A stretch of 37,932 nucleotides of DNA from contig CAAEUX010000069.1 in the NCBI GenBank assembly GCA_900759335.1, positions 1 through 37,932 on the forward strand, in the 5' to 3' direction. Within the stretch, counting starts at the first letter, position 1. Each line of letters opens with the position of its first letter. The position numbers and the translations under genes were made by a program. This document shows positions 14,713 through 23,399 of the stretch, piece after piece. The notes beneath the pieces were generated by a model, which was given only the letters and a program-made list of their open reading frames with translations, had not been told where the DNA came from and ran no database searches. The stretch comes from an uncultured Collinsella sp. Its GTDB lineage: Bacteria > Actinomycetota > Coriobacteriia > Coriobacteriales > Coriobacteriaceae.

Positions 14713-14775
14713 TTGCGGTGGAATAGTTCCTGTTTGGGCAGCAAATAGCCAAAAACGAGAACTATTCCACCGCAA
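14713..14775. repeat. Inverted repeat TTGCGGTGGAATAGTTC
   Basis: Perfect 17-bp arms (14713-14729 with 14759-14775) around a 29-nt loop, in the convergent gap between the exonuclease gene and the ECF S-component gene. It ends 24 bp after the stop codon of the latter. No U tract on either side. Size and placement suggest a mobile palindromic repeat or a bidirectional 3' structure. Confidence 0.85.
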
Positions 14776-14799
14776 GTTCGTGAGGGAACGCGAAATGCC

Positions 14800-15513
14800 T
14801 TACAGCCCGTACTTCACGACGACACGGTTAATGCGACGGCACCAAGGCTTGTACAAGGCGGCCAAGAACACGCAGGTCGCGAGGCCGTGCGTGATATCGA
14901 ACGGCACCGCCGTAGCAAGACGCGCTACGGCGCCTGCCCAGGTGAGCGGCTGCACAAAACCGATGATGTCATACGCGTTGATCACGACGCCATACAGCAA
15001 GCCCGAGGCAAAGCCATACGCCAACAGCGCCGGCATTCGCACGGTTCCATCGGCACGGTCAAACGCGCCCGCATGCGCCAGTGCGCCACCGATATAGCCC
15101 ACCAGACCCCAGGCATACATCTGCCACGGCGTCCACATGCCCTGTCCAAAAAAGAAATTACTGGTCAGCGCTGCCAACGCGCCGACCATGAAGCCGTTGC
15201 GTCGGCCCAACGTCGCCCCCGCGATAATAGCGATGGCGCTCACGGGTTTAAAGTCGGGAATGGGGCCGAACAAGATGCGGCCCGCCGCGGCCAACGCCGC
15301 CAGAACCAGCGTTGGCACAATCTGGCGCAAGCCCGGGCGCGACGCCTCGTAGCCCGCAAAAAACAGTGCAAGCACGAGCGCCACCACGACAAGCATGGCA
15401 AGCGCCGCCTGCTCAATGCCCGCCAGCAACGCCGCAGTCATCACTGCCGGCACCGCCAGGAGCAGCGGGATCTCCATTTTTGTGAGTAGGCGCGAGGCGC
15501 GATGATCCGTCAT
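14800..15513 (-). CDS. ECF transporter substrate-binding (S) component, substrate unknown
   Basis: 237 residues, about six membrane segments. The hallmark is IPDFKPVSAIAIIAGATLG (~100-120) followed by GFMVGALAALTSNFFFGQG and TPWQMYAWGLVGYIGG, the ECF-S pattern for capturing a vitamin-like ligand in the membrane. Start at 15513, which follows the ATPase stop at 15518 by 4 nt and has an AGGG upstream; the longer frame would overlap the ATPase. Together with the next two genes it makes a complete ECF transporter. No riboswitch is visible upstream of the operon, so the ligand (a vitamin or cobalamin-related compound is possible) stays open. Confidence 0.82.
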   Translation of the reverse strand: MTDHRASRLLTKMEIPLLLAVPAVMTAALLAGIEQAALAMLVVVALVLALFFAGYEASRPGLRQIVPTLVLAALAAAGRILFGPIPDFKPVSAIAIIAGATLGRRNGFMVGALAALTSNFFFGQGMWTPWQMYAWGLVGYIGGALAHAGAFDRADGTVRMPALLAYGFASGLLYGVVINAYDIIGFVQPLTWAGAVARLATAVPFDITHGLATCVFLAALYKPWCRRINRVVVKYGL

Positions 15514-15517
15514 CGCA

Positions 15518-17161
15518 TCACGCCCTGTAGAACACGTTGTCGGCAAAGAAATCTGCCGGAGGCTCCATGCAGGCGATCTCGCCGTCGAACATCATGGCGA
15601 CATCGTCGGACACCTGCTCGGCAAAGTCTAGGTCGTGCGTGGCAATGACAACGGTGCCGCCAGCCTGCGCATGCTCGCGCAGGGCTCGGGCGATAATGCA
15701 GCGACTTGCCAGGTCAAGGCCCTTGGTGGGCTCATCAAGCAGCAGCAGCTCCGGACCAATCAATAGCAGCTTTGCCAACGCAAGCAGCTGGCGCTGACCG
15801 CCCGAAAGATCGTACGGGTGACGCGCCTCCAAGCCCGCCAGACCCAGGCGCGCTGTCTGCTCCTGTGCTGCGGCCTCGTCGTATCCGCAGGTCGAAGCCC
15901 ATTCCATCAGCTCGTCGCGCACCGTTTCGGCGACCAGCAATGCCTTGGGGTTCTGTGGCAGCAGCGCCGCCGAAGCCGTCCCACGCACCATGCGGCCACG
16001 CTGCAGCTTGGCGGTCTTCGCCAGCACCGAGAGCATCGTCGACTTGCCGCAGCCGTTTCCGCCCACGACCGCATGCACCGCGCCGGCCGAAAACGTCACA
16101 TCGAGCCCGCGCAGCACCCAACCGCCCACGCGATCGTAGCGAAACCAGCCTTCCGACAGGGTGGTAGCCGACCCGCCGTGCATTTTTTGGAGTATTCTGC
16201 TTCCATCCGTGCGCGGGAAGGCTTCCGAGCCGTTCTCGTACGACGTTTGCGCCACAAATTCGGACGATTTGTCCAATTCCGAATTTTTTTTCGCGCTCGA
16301 TACGTCCCCGGGCGGCTCCAGAGAGCCCAAATTGTCCTCACGCCTGCTGAATACTCCGTTTTTTGCACATCGGATGGCACCCCACCCCAACATGTCATCG
16401 GAAAACAGCGATTCTCGGCGTCCCAAAGAAGCCATATCCGCCACTTCGCGCACGCGACCGCCCTCAATCCGGTACGCACGCGTCGCATACTCGAGCATCG
16501 GCCGCGGTTGATGCGTAGCCACAACAACCGTGCAGCCCAGCTCACGGTTCACGCGAAACAGCGCGTGCAGAAAATTCTTCTCGGCAACGGGATCGAGCTG
16601 AGACGTGGGCTCGTCGAGTAACAGCACACGCGGACGCAGCGCCAGGACGGCGGCAAGCGACAGCAGCTGCTTGCGGCCACCCGAAAGCGTATCGGTATCG
16701 CGATGAAGCCAGTCCTCCAGACCAAAGAAATAGCTGGTCTCGGCAACACGGCGGCGCATCTCGTCGCGCGACGCACCCAGATTCTCTAGCCCAAACGCCA
16801 TCTCGTGCCACACGGTCTCGCACACAATCTGGTTCTCGGGATCCTGGAACACGTAGCCCACGCGCTCCGCAGACGCGCGCACGTCCATGTCGGCAACGTT
16901 CTCGCCCAGCACGAGCAGTTCGCCAGCGCGCTCGCCCGCCGGAGCAATCTCGGGCTTGAGCAGCGACAGCAGCGTCGACTTACCCGATCCGGTACCGCCA
17001 ACAAGCAGCGCAAATGCACCTTGGGGAACAGACCAGTCGAGCCCCTCGAGCACCGCAGCATCAGCCCCGGGGTAGGCAAAGCTCAGGCTCCGCACCTCAA
17101 TCGCCGGCATATCCGAGCCGCACGCCGCGCGTGAGGCCGGGCCCCTATCCAACCGAGTCAT
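15518..17161 (-). CDS. ECF transporter duplicated ATPase (fused EcfA1-EcfA2) with an in-frame repeat insert
   Basis: 547 residues, two ABC ATPase domains. Domain 1: Walker A GGTGSGKST (~55-63), Q-loop FQDPENQIV, signature LSGGRKQ, Walker B LLLDEPTSQLD, switch THQ. Domain 2: Walker A GGNGCGKST (~367-375), signature LSGGQRQ, LLLDEPTKGLD, THD. The linker contains about 63 residues (~265-328) encoded by a palindromic element at 16179-16367; its composition (Asn, Ser, Lys, Glu rich) and lower GC differ from both domains. Its ATG overlaps the EcfT stop (ATGA), so T, A and S are translationally coupled. It powers the transporter by ATP hydrolysis. Confidence 0.92.
   Translation of the reverse strand: MTRLDRGPASRAACGSDMPAIEVRSLSFAYPGADAAVLEGLDWSVPQGAFALLVGGTGSGKSTLLSLLKPEIAPAGERAGELLVLGENVADMDVRASAERVGYVFQDPENQIVCETVWHEMAFGLENLGASRDEMRRRVAETSYFFGLEDWLHRDTDTLSGGRKQLLSLAAVLALRPRVLLLDEPTSQLDPVAEKNFLHALFRVNRELGCTVVVATHQPRPMLEYATRAYRIEGGRVREVADMASLGRRESLFSDDMLGWGAIRCAKNGVFSRREDNLGSLEPPGDVSSAKKNSELDKSSEFVAQTSYENGSEAFPRTDGSRILQKMHGGSATTLSEGWFRYDRVGGWVLRGLDVTFSAGAVHAVVGGNGCGKSTMLSVLAKTAKLQRGRMVRGTASAALLPQNPKALLVAETVRDELMEWASTCGYDEAAAQEQTARLGLAGLEARHPYDLSGGQRQLLALAKLLLIGPELLLLDEPTKGLDLASRCIIARALREHAQAGGTVVIATHDLDFAEQVSDDVAMMFDGEIACMEPPADFFADNVFYRA
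16179..16367 (-). repeat. Palindromic element inserted in frame in the ECF ATPase gene
   Basis: 189 bp (63 codons). The ends are inverted: on the minus strand it starts TGCAAAAAACGGAGTATTC and finishes GAATACTCCAAAAAATGCA, with 16 of 19 positions complementary. Inside is a second inverted repeat, AATTCGGA/TCCGAATT (near 16261-16291), next to an A8 run. The length is a multiple of three and no stop occurs in the gene's frame. It lies precisely between the two ATPase domains. Confidence 0.8.
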
Positions 17162-18048
17162 CAGCCGAACCTCTTCTCATCGATCGCATGCAACACACAG
17201 GGCAGCATCATCCAGGCAGCGTACACGACATAGCCTGGCCACGGCGCCGGCACCGAGAGCTGCGGATAAAACGAATACTGCGTCGCCGCGGTCGCCGCCA
17301 CGGCCACCGCGGCGGCACCAAACAGCGCGAGCCCGACCAGCGCGGCAACGTCGCTGCGCCCCAGTCGATACCGCGCATACGTCGTACGACGTGTCGCGGC
17401 ACCCCACCCGCGCGAGCGCATCGCGTCCGCGCGCTCCAGCGAATCTTCCATGCCCCAGCCCATCAACACGCTCGACGCCCGCAGGCGCGATCGCACGGGA
17501 TCGGTGGGCGCGCGGCCCGGCACATCAATCGCATCCTGCACCGCCAGCACCGTACGACCGCGGCGTAAAAACTGCGGGATAAGCCTCATGCACATCGAGA
17601 TCATGAGCGCGATCACCGGTGCGGCATTGCCCAGCAGCGCGAGCACCTTGTCGTATTCGAGCATCGACGCCGCGGCCTCAAACCACAGCACGCTCGCCAC
17701 AAACAGCCCGCCCATGCACAGGCCGTATACCATGCTTTCCAGATACACCGCGCGCATGCCAATACGGAACAGCTCCGTCGAGCCCGAGGCGCTAAACAGC
17801 GGATTGACCAGCGCGATAATCAAAATCACCGGCAGCTGCCAGCGGAGTGCGCCCAGCGTGCGGGCAGCCCCACGCGTCACAAATCCATACGCCAGCCCGC
17901 CCGCAAGCGACAGCGCAATCAGCACCGGCTGCATCGAGAACATGGCGAGCCCCAGCGTCAGCACTATATAGAGTGCCGGCACAGCCGGATGCGACATCGA
18001 GAACGCCGCGACGGGCTCGCCGCCAAACTCCTCTTGTATGTTGTCCAC
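17161..18048 (-). CDS. ECF transporter transmembrane (T) component, CbiQ/EcfT family
   Basis: 295 residues from a GTG at 18048, chosen because GGGGG lies 5 nt upstream and because the further upstream 57 codons read as a basic, non-family segment; an ATG at 17997 lacks an SD. Five to seven hydrophobic segments. The cytosolic coupling region has the EcfT arginine motifs: SLERADAMRSRGWG near the C-terminal third, plus SMCMRLIPQFLRRG. It transmits ATPase motion to the S component. First gene of the T-A-S operon, divergent from glmU. Confidence 0.85.
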   Translation of the reverse strand: MDNIQEEFGGEPVAAFSMSHPAVPALYIVLTLGLAMFSMQPVLIALSLAGGLAYGFVTRGAARTLGALRWQLPVILIIALVNPLFSASGSTELFRIGMRAVYLESMVYGLCMGGLFVASVLWFEAAASMLEYDKVLALLGNAAPVIALMISMCMRLIPQFLRRGRTVLAVQDAIDVPGRAPTDPVRSRLRASSVLMGWGMEDSLERADAMRSRGWGAATRRTTYARYRLGRSDVAALVGLALFGAAAVAVAATAATQYSFYPQLSVPAPWPGYVVYAAWMMLPCVLHAIDEKRFG

Positions 18049-18247
18049 GGGCACCCCCGTCCCCTCGCTCAAACGACAGCTCCGCAGCACCGCCAACGCC
18101 GCCCGCAAGCAGCGCAAACACCACGCCGGCGGCGCAAGCCTCAACCGCCGCAAACCAATCGCTACGCGCTCATCATATGCCTGCGGTATCATATTGCGCC
18201 GTGTATCGTTTCCAAACACACGTCTCTATAACGTAACAGGAGATCAC

Positions 18248-19660
18248 ATGGACGCAACCGCAATTATCCTCGCCGCCGGCGAGGGCACCCGCATGAAGTC
18301 GAACCACTGCAAGGTTTCGCACAAGATCCTGGGCAAGCCCATGGTCCAGTGGATCGTCGACGCCACCATCAAGGCCGGCTGCAGCCGCGTCGTGGTCGTC
18401 ATCGGCAGCCACGCCGATGAGATGCGCGCCCTCATCGATGGCGCCTACGCCAACAGCGCCACCAAGGTCGAGTGCGTCGAGCAGACCGAGCGCCTGGGCA
18501 CCGGCCACGCCGTAAAGGTCGCGCTCGAGGCCTGCGGCATCACGCAAGGCCCCGTCGTCGTGCTCAACGGCGACCTGCCGCTCATTACCGCCGACACCGT
18601 CGCCAAGTTTGCGCAGACCGTCGCCACCGGCGAGCTCGCCTGCACCGTCATGACCATGACCCCGCCCGATCCTTTTGGCTACGGTCGCATCAAGCTGGGC
18701 GCCGATGGTCAGATCGAGCGCATCATCGAGCAGAAGGACTGCACGCCCGAGCAGGCCGCCACGCTGCTGGAGTGCAACGCCGGCTGCTACGCCTTCGACG
18801 GCGCGCAGCTCGCCGCCCACATTAACGAGATCGGCAACGACAACGCGCAGTCCGAGTACTACCTGCCCGACATGCTCGAAATCCTCAAGGGTCACGGCCA
18901 GGCGGTCTCCATCTTCCACTGCGACGACTACCGCGACGGCCTGGGCGTCAACAGCCGCATCCAGCTCGCGCAGCTCACCGCCATCGCGCGCGACCGCATC
19001 AACGAGCACTGGATGGCCGAGGGCGTTACGTTCATCGACCCCACGCAGGCCTGGATCGGCCCCGATGCCGTCATCGGCCGTGACACCGTCGTGTGGCCGC
19101 AGACGCATCTGATCGGCCACGTCACCGTGGGCGAGGAGTGCCAGCTCGGCCCCAACAGCCGCCTCACCGACACCACTGTCGGCAGCGGCTGCATCATCGA
19201 TGAGACCATCGCCATCGAGGCCGTCATCGAGAACGGCGTCGACTGCGGCCCGCGCGCCTACCTGCGCCCGGGCACCCACATGCTCGACGGCTCCAAGGCC
19301 GGCACACACGTGGAGATCAAGAAGTCCACGATCGGCGAGGGTTCCAAGGTGCCCCACCTGTCCTACATCGGCGACACCACCATGGGCTCCGGCGTCAACG
19401 TGGGCGCGGGCTCCATCACCTGCAACTACGACGGCGTCCACAAGCACAAGACCGTCATCGGCAGGGACGCCTTTATCGGTTCCGACACCATGATGGTCGC
19501 GCCCGCCCAGATTGGCGAGGGCGCACTCGTGGCCGCCGGCTCTGTCATCACCGAGCCGGTCCCGGCTGACGCACTTGGCTTGGGCCGCGCCCGTCAGGTA
19601 AATATTGAGGGCTGGGCCGCCGATTATCGCCGCCGTCTGCACGAGGACGACGAGGTATAA
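18248..19660 (+). CDS. glmU: Bifunctional GlmU: GlcNAc-1-P uridyltransferase / GlcN-1-P acetyltransferase
   Basis: 470 residues. N-terminal pyrophosphorylase: IILAAGEGTRMKSNHCKVSHK (the GxGTRM loop and its lysine), LNGDLPLI (metal site), EYYLPDM. The C-terminal left-handed beta helix holds hexapeptide repeats and the acetyltransferase segment SYIGDTTMGSGVNVGAGSIT, then NYDGVHKHKT. It makes UDP-GlcNAc for peptidoglycan. ATG at 18248 is preceded by AGGAG; the frame is open further upstream but begins at the family N-terminus here. Glycine of the usual NYDG...K motif and the catalytic His are present. A terminator follows, so it appears monocistronic. Confidence 0.95.
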   Translation: MDATAIILAAGEGTRMKSNHCKVSHKILGKPMVQWIVDATIKAGCSRVVVVIGSHADEMRALIDGAYANSATKVECVEQTERLGTGHAVKVALEACGITQGPVVVLNGDLPLITADTVAKFAQTVATGELACTVMTMTPPDPFGYGRIKLGADGQIERIIEQKDCTPEQAATLLECNAGCYAFDGAQLAAHINEIGNDNAQSEYYLPDMLEILKGHGQAVSIFHCDDYRDGLGVNSRIQLAQLTAIARDRINEHWMAEGVTFIDPTQAWIGPDAVIGRDTVVWPQTHLIGHVTVGEECQLGPNSRLTDTTVGSGCIIDETIAIEAVIENGVDCGPRAYLRPGTHMLDGSKAGTHVEIKKSTIGEGSKVPHLSYIGDTTMGSGVNVGAGSITCNYDGVHKHKTVIGRDAFIGSDTMMVAPAQIGEGALVAAGSVITEPVPADALGLGRARQVNIEGWAADYRRRLHEDDEV

Positions 19661-19675
19661 CGTTTTACCAAGCAC

Positions 19676-19709
19676 AAAAGGAGCTGTTCCATGGGGACGG
19701 CTCCTTTTT
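19676..19709 (+). terminator. Intrinsic terminator of glmU
   Basis: 9-bp stem AAAAGGAGC/GCTCCTTTT (19676-19684 with 19700-19708) with a further U after the arm, 15 nt beyond the stop codon. Confidence 0.8.
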
Positions 19710-19800
19710 CTATCGTGACCTGCGCGACCGGATGAGTGGTCGGTTCGTGTCCGTTGACGGTAAAGACGTTATCAAGACTCGATAAACCCCGTCGCGCGGT

Positions 19801-19806
19801 TACAAT
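19801..19806 (+). promoter_or_regulatory. Candidate -10 box of prs
   Basis: TACAAT 46 nt before the prs ATG with no clear -35. A TTGACG occurs further upstream at 19755-19760, too far for standard spacing. Confidence 0.35.
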
Positions 19807-19852
19807 GCAAAAAGGCATCTATATGGCATTCGATGTATAAAGGAGAAGGGTA

Positions 19853-20839
19853 ATGCCGATTAATGATCCCGAGAAGTCGGAGAATATGCGCAAGTCCATC
19901 CGCGTGTATTCCGGTTCCTCCAACCGTCCCCTCGCTCAGAAGATCGCTGAGTACCTTGGGGTCGAGCTTTCGGGCCTTACGCTAAAGCAGTTCGCCAACG
20001 GTGAGATTTACGCCCGCTACGACGAGACCGTCCGCGGCGCCGACGTCTTCCTGATTCAGTCCGTGGCCGGCGGCAACGTCAACGACATGCTCATGGAGCT
20101 GCTCATCGCCACCGACGCTGCCAAGCGCGCATCCGCCCGCTCCATCACCGCCGTCATCACCCACTACGGCTATGCCCGCCAGGACCGCAAGGCCGGCCCG
20201 CGTGAGCCCATCACCGCCCGCCTCGTCGCCAACCTGCTCGAGCGCGCCGGCGTCAACCGCATCATCACCCTCGACCTGCACCAGGGCCAGATCCAGGGCT
20301 TCTTCGATATCCCGGTTAACCACCTGTCCGCGCTGCCGCTGTTTGGCCAGTACTACAACGACATGCACTTCGACACCGACAACCTGGTTGTCGTCTCCCC
20401 CGACGTGGGTCGCGCCAAGGCCGCCAAGAAGCTGTCCGACATGCTCGGCTGCGACCTGGCCATCGCCCACAAGGGCCGTCCGCGCCACAACGCCGCCGAG
20501 GTCATGGGCATCATCGGTGACATCAAGGGCAAGACCTGCGTCATCAACGACGACATGATCGACACCGCTGGCACCCTGTGCGCCAACGTCAAGGAGCTCA
20601 AGGCTATGGGCGCTGGCGACATCTACGTCTGCGCCACCCACGGTATCTTCTCCGGTCCGGCCATCGAGCGCCTGAACGACGCCCCGATCGTCGAGTGCGT
20701 CGTCACCGACGCCATCCCCGTCGAGGTGGGCGGCAAGATCAAGACCATCTCGGTCGCCGAGGAGTTCGCCCAGGCCATCTCCGCCGTTTACCACGAGGAG
20801 CCCGTCTCCACACTCGTCGGCGGCGACTTCGCGCTGTAA
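19853..20839 (+). CDS. prs: Ribose-phosphate pyrophosphokinase
   Basis: 328 residues, class I PRPP synthase. It makes PRPP for purine, pyrimidine, His, Trp and NAD synthesis. Motifs: IRVYSGSSNRPLAQKIAEYL, the ATP-binding flexible loop YARQDRKAGPREPITARL, LDLHQGQIQGFFDIP with metal-binding histidines, VVSPDVGRAKAAKKL, and the PRPP-binding loop VINDDMIDTAGTL. AAAGGAG precedes the ATG by 8 nt. It stands alone between two terminators. purF, which uses its product, lies 14 kb away in the same window on the other strand. Confidence 0.95.
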   Translation: MPINDPEKSENMRKSIRVYSGSSNRPLAQKIAEYLGVELSGLTLKQFANGEIYARYDETVRGADVFLIQSVAGGNVNDMLMELLIATDAAKRASARSITAVITHYGYARQDRKAGPREPITARLVANLLERAGVNRIITLDLHQGQIQGFFDIPVNHLSALPLFGQYYNDMHFDTDNLVVVSPDVGRAKAAKKLSDMLGCDLAIAHKGRPRHNAAEVMGIIGDIKGKTCVINDDMIDTAGTLCANVKELKAMGAGDIYVCATHGIFSGPAIERLNDAPIVECVVTDAIPVEVGGKIKTISVAEEFAQAISAVYHEEPVSTLVGGDFAL

Positions 20840-20872
20840 TCCAGCGTGCATCTCATCATCTTTGGTGTTTTT

Positions 20873-20903
20873 AAAGGGTCGGAAGCTCGCTTCCGACCCT
20901 TTT
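20873..20903 (+). terminator. Intrinsic terminator of prs
   Basis: Perfect 13-bp stem AAAGGGTCGGAAG/CTTCCGACCCTTT (20873-20885 with 20890-20902, 4-nt loop) with U residues at its end, 34 nt after the stop. Confidence 0.85.
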
Positions 20904-20923
20904 CTATCCCTCGCCAACCTTCC

Positions 20924-21128
20924 CTGGACAATTAGTTCAGATACGTATTTTTCTAAAGCTCCAAAGGGCCGTTCGGAGCCTTCTGAGCTCCCCGGCGGAT
21001 GCCATACCGTCCAAAGCTCATCGTTTTCGAGTACAGCCGCTGCATTTTTATCCTCAAATCGCCCTCAAAGGCCCTTAGAAACGCCTCGAACGCCCGCCGC
21101 CTTATACGTATCTGAACTAACTGTCCAG
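20924..21128. mobile_element. MITE-like element, left copy
   Basis: 205 bp bounded by 25-bp terminal inverted repeats (20924-20948 with 21104-21128, one mismatch) of consensus CTGGACAGTTAGTTCAGATA followed by CGTAT. It holds no gene. The same ends bound a second element of nearly equal size at 22452-22655. The inner parts differ, with only a short shared run CTAAAGCTCCAAA. No clear target-site duplication was seen. Confidence 0.8.
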
Positions 21129-21290
21129 TAGATATCGTCAACCTTCGCGGCAGAGCTCAATTTCCTGTAATCCCCTCGACCGATTCCACCGATTTCATAA
21201 CGCCCAGCCGTTCGTGGCGCGCAGCGCCCCGCTGAGCGAAAAGAACGGTATGGCGGTCGCATTCTGCCTCCAACTTAGTACGTTATAGCT

Positions 21291-22418
21291 ATGACGACCG
21301 TGATTTCACATTTCTCCGCCCTCCGCGCAATTCGTCGCGCACGACGGGCGTACTCTGCCCTACCCTGGGACTTCGTTGATAGTGAACAGCAAGCACAGGC
21401 CTTGGCTAGCTGCATTCCCAATAATGACGCAATCGACTTTGGCGCACTTTCGATACTCGATGCCTGGAATGAAGGTGATTCCGAACTGCTCGATCTTCTC
21501 GTTTCAGACGAAGACAACAGACGCCCCGACAAGCGACTTCTTCAGCATATTCTCTCCGCTCCGCTTCCTGAAGGTGCAATTATGCACGTCGAGGCCGACA
21601 TCTACGCAACGTCTCCCGCCGTGACAGCCATGCTTTGTTCCAAAAATGAATCAGTCGCCAAAACCTTGATGCTTCTCATGGAACTGCTCGGAACCTACTC
21701 CCTTCCTCCCGGGGCAACATACCCCATTGCCCATGACGACATCTGGCCCAAGGGCGATGGCTGCGCGGCGACGGGCGATCTTGATTGCCTGGGCAACCAG
21801 TCGGTGGCCGAGCAACAGAACGAAACCCGCTATGAACAGGCACACTACAAATGCGAGCCCGCCACGACCATCGAAGAGCTCGAGGCGGTCGCACGGTTCG
21901 CCAAAAGTAGCTCGTACGCCTCGTTTCGCACGGCCGTTAAACTCGCCCGGGCCGGATCCGCATCCCCAGCCGAATCCCTAATGTTTGCCGTTCTCGGAGC
22001 ACCCATGCGCTTTGGCGGTTTCGGGTGTTGCAGCCTACCTATGGGAGGCTTGCTACTCAACTATCGAATCGACTTCGACACCCTTGCGGTCAACATGTCC
22101 TCCGGCATCCCTTACGCCATCTGCGACCTGTATTGCCCCGCAGCCGGAGTCGACAGCGAATACAACGGAATTGGGCATGAGCTTCAAAACGCTCGCATCC
22201 ACGATGGCAATCGAAATAATGGCCTCAAGGCAATGGGCATCCACGTCCTGGTTATCAATCGCGACCAAATGAAAGACCTTGTTGCACTCGAAGCCTTCGC
22301 CCAAACGATGCATCGACTCGCGGGAGTCCGATTCCGATATCGCATCAAGGGCTATCGCAAGCGTCAGGCCGCTTGGCTCAACGCTCTGCGGGCCGGAATC
22401 GGCCTTGCACCGGTCTAA
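21291..22418 (+). CDS. Hypothetical protein with a PD-(D/E)XK / DUF559-like C-terminal domain
   Basis: 375 residues, no signal or membrane segment. The C-terminal part resembles Vsr/DUF559-type nucleases: strand ICDLYCPAAGVDSEYNG (D279, E290), H296, D305 and R308 in HDGNRNNGLKAMGIHVLVI. The N-terminal two thirds have a pattern I associate with a repeated Coriobacteriia family of unknown role: LLSAPLPEGAIMHV-like strand, YATSPA, GTYSLPP, then SPAESLMFAVLGAPMRFGGFG. Base composition is lower in GC than prs or pth. No strong SD; TTATAG just before the ATG could mean a leaderless message. It is bracketed by two inverted-repeat elements. Nuclease activity is inferred from fold motifs only. Confidence 0.65.
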   Translation: MTTVISHFSALRAIRRARRAYSALPWDFVDSEQQAQALASCIPNNDAIDFGALSILDAWNEGDSELLDLLVSDEDNRRPDKRLLQHILSAPLPEGAIMHVEADIYATSPAVTAMLCSKNESVAKTLMLLMELLGTYSLPPGATYPIAHDDIWPKGDGCAATGDLDCLGNQSVAEQQNETRYEQAHYKCEPATTIEELEAVARFAKSSSYASFRTAVKLARAGSASPAESLMFAVLGAPMRFGGFGCCSLPMGGLLLNYRIDFDTLAVNMSSGIPYAICDLYCPAAGVDSEYNGIGHELQNARIHDGNRNNGLKAMGIHVLVINRDQMKDLVALEAFAQTMHRLAGVRFRYRIKGYRKRQAAWLNALRAGIGLAPV

Positions 22419-22451
22419 ACGGCGAATCACCCGTGCGACGTCAAACAGGGC

Positions 22452-22655
22452 TGGACAGTTAGTTCAAATACGTATAACTAGACATATTGAATTAGGCTGT
22501 TTTGCAGCTATCTCTATACCATTCGCCCTATTTGAAGGCAGGGTAGACTTCAAAACAGCGTCATATGGGCTAACTAAAGCTCCAAAACAACGCATCGGCA
22601 TTGAATTGAGCAATTCGAGTCCTCAGAACTTATACGTATCTGAACTAGCTGTCCA
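22452..22655. mobile_element. MITE-like element, right copy
   Basis: 204 bp with 24-bp terminal inverted repeats (22452-22475 with 22632-22655, two mismatches), the same ends as the element at 20924. Interior is AT rich and without a gene. It begins 33 bp after the stop of the endonuclease-like gene and ends 114 bp before pth. Confidence 0.8.
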
Positions 22656-22769
22656 CCTCGGATTTCGACGGCCGTCCAAACGCCCCCAAACAACCTCAAT
22701 CGCCCTCCATTTGACAGCGGCAGCAGGGTCGCTCACCATAGCAGGCGACAAATCAACGAAAGGACAAAC

Positions 22770-23399
22770 ATGGCAACTGCACAGCCGCTCAAGATTCGCA
22801 TGGTTGCCGGACTTGGCAACCCTGGCGATGAGTATGCCGAGACCCGCCACAACGCTGGCTTCAAAGCGATCGACGAGTTGGCCCGTCAGGCCGGCGTCAC
22901 GTACTGGAAAAACCAGGCCGGCGCCGAGGTCGCGCTCATCAACATCAACGACCCCGAGGAAGAGGACGGCAAGCGCCAGATTGTGCTGGTCAAACCGCAG
23001 TCGTACATGAATACCTCGGGCGGCCCCATCTCCAAGCTCTGCCGCGAATACAGGATCAAGGCCGAGGAACTGCTCGTAATCCACGACGAGCTCGACATTC
23101 CCGCCGGCGACGTGCGCGTTAAGGTGGGCGGCGGCCATGCTGGCCACAACGGCCTGCGTTCCATCATCGACAAGATGGGCAGCCGCGACTTCAGCCGCAT
23201 CCGCACCGGCATCGGCAACCCTCCCGGCAAGATGGCCGTCGCCGACTACGTGCTTAAGCAGCTGCGCGCCCGCGAGGCCGAGGATTTCCAGGACACCTGC
23301 GCCCGCGCGGCCGACGCCGCCGGCCTGGCGATCGTGCACGGCGTGGTCTATGCCCGTGACCATGTCAACGGCGCCGCCTCCGCCAACGGCAAGCACTAA
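22770..23399 (+). CDS. pth: Peptidyl-tRNA hydrolase
   Basis: 209 residues. It releases peptides from prematurely dropped peptidyl-tRNA. Motifs: VAGLGNPGDEYAETRHNAGF (includes the catalytic His near residue 27), KPQSYMNTSGG, IHDELDIPAGDVRVKVGGGHAGHNGLRS and IRTGIGNP. A stretch of about 8 acidic residues (NDPEEEDGK) is inserted before IVLVKPQS, and the C-terminal tail is slightly long. AAAGGA lies before the ATG. Its TAA stop forms the first bases of a palindromic repeat. Confidence 0.94.
   Translation: MATAQPLKIRMVAGLGNPGDEYAETRHNAGFKAIDELARQAGVTYWKNQAGAEVALININDPEEEDGKRQIVLVKPQSYMNTSGGPISKLCREYRIKAEELLVIHDELDIPAGDVRVKVGGGHAGHNGLRSIIDKMGSRDFSRIRTGIGNPPGKMAVADYVLKQLRAREAEDFQDTCARAADAAGLAIVHGVVYARDHVNGAASANGKH

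Noticed and set aside
18173..19675. 500-codon minus-strand frame opposite glmU
   Set aside because: Shadow frame produced by GC-rich codons of glmU; Asp/Gly/Val rich without motifs.
20953..21141. 62-codon frame inside the left MITE-like element, similar at its start to a frame in the right element (GQLVQIRI)
   Set aside because: The similarity is only the translated terminal inverted repeat; the rest does not align and no start signal is present.
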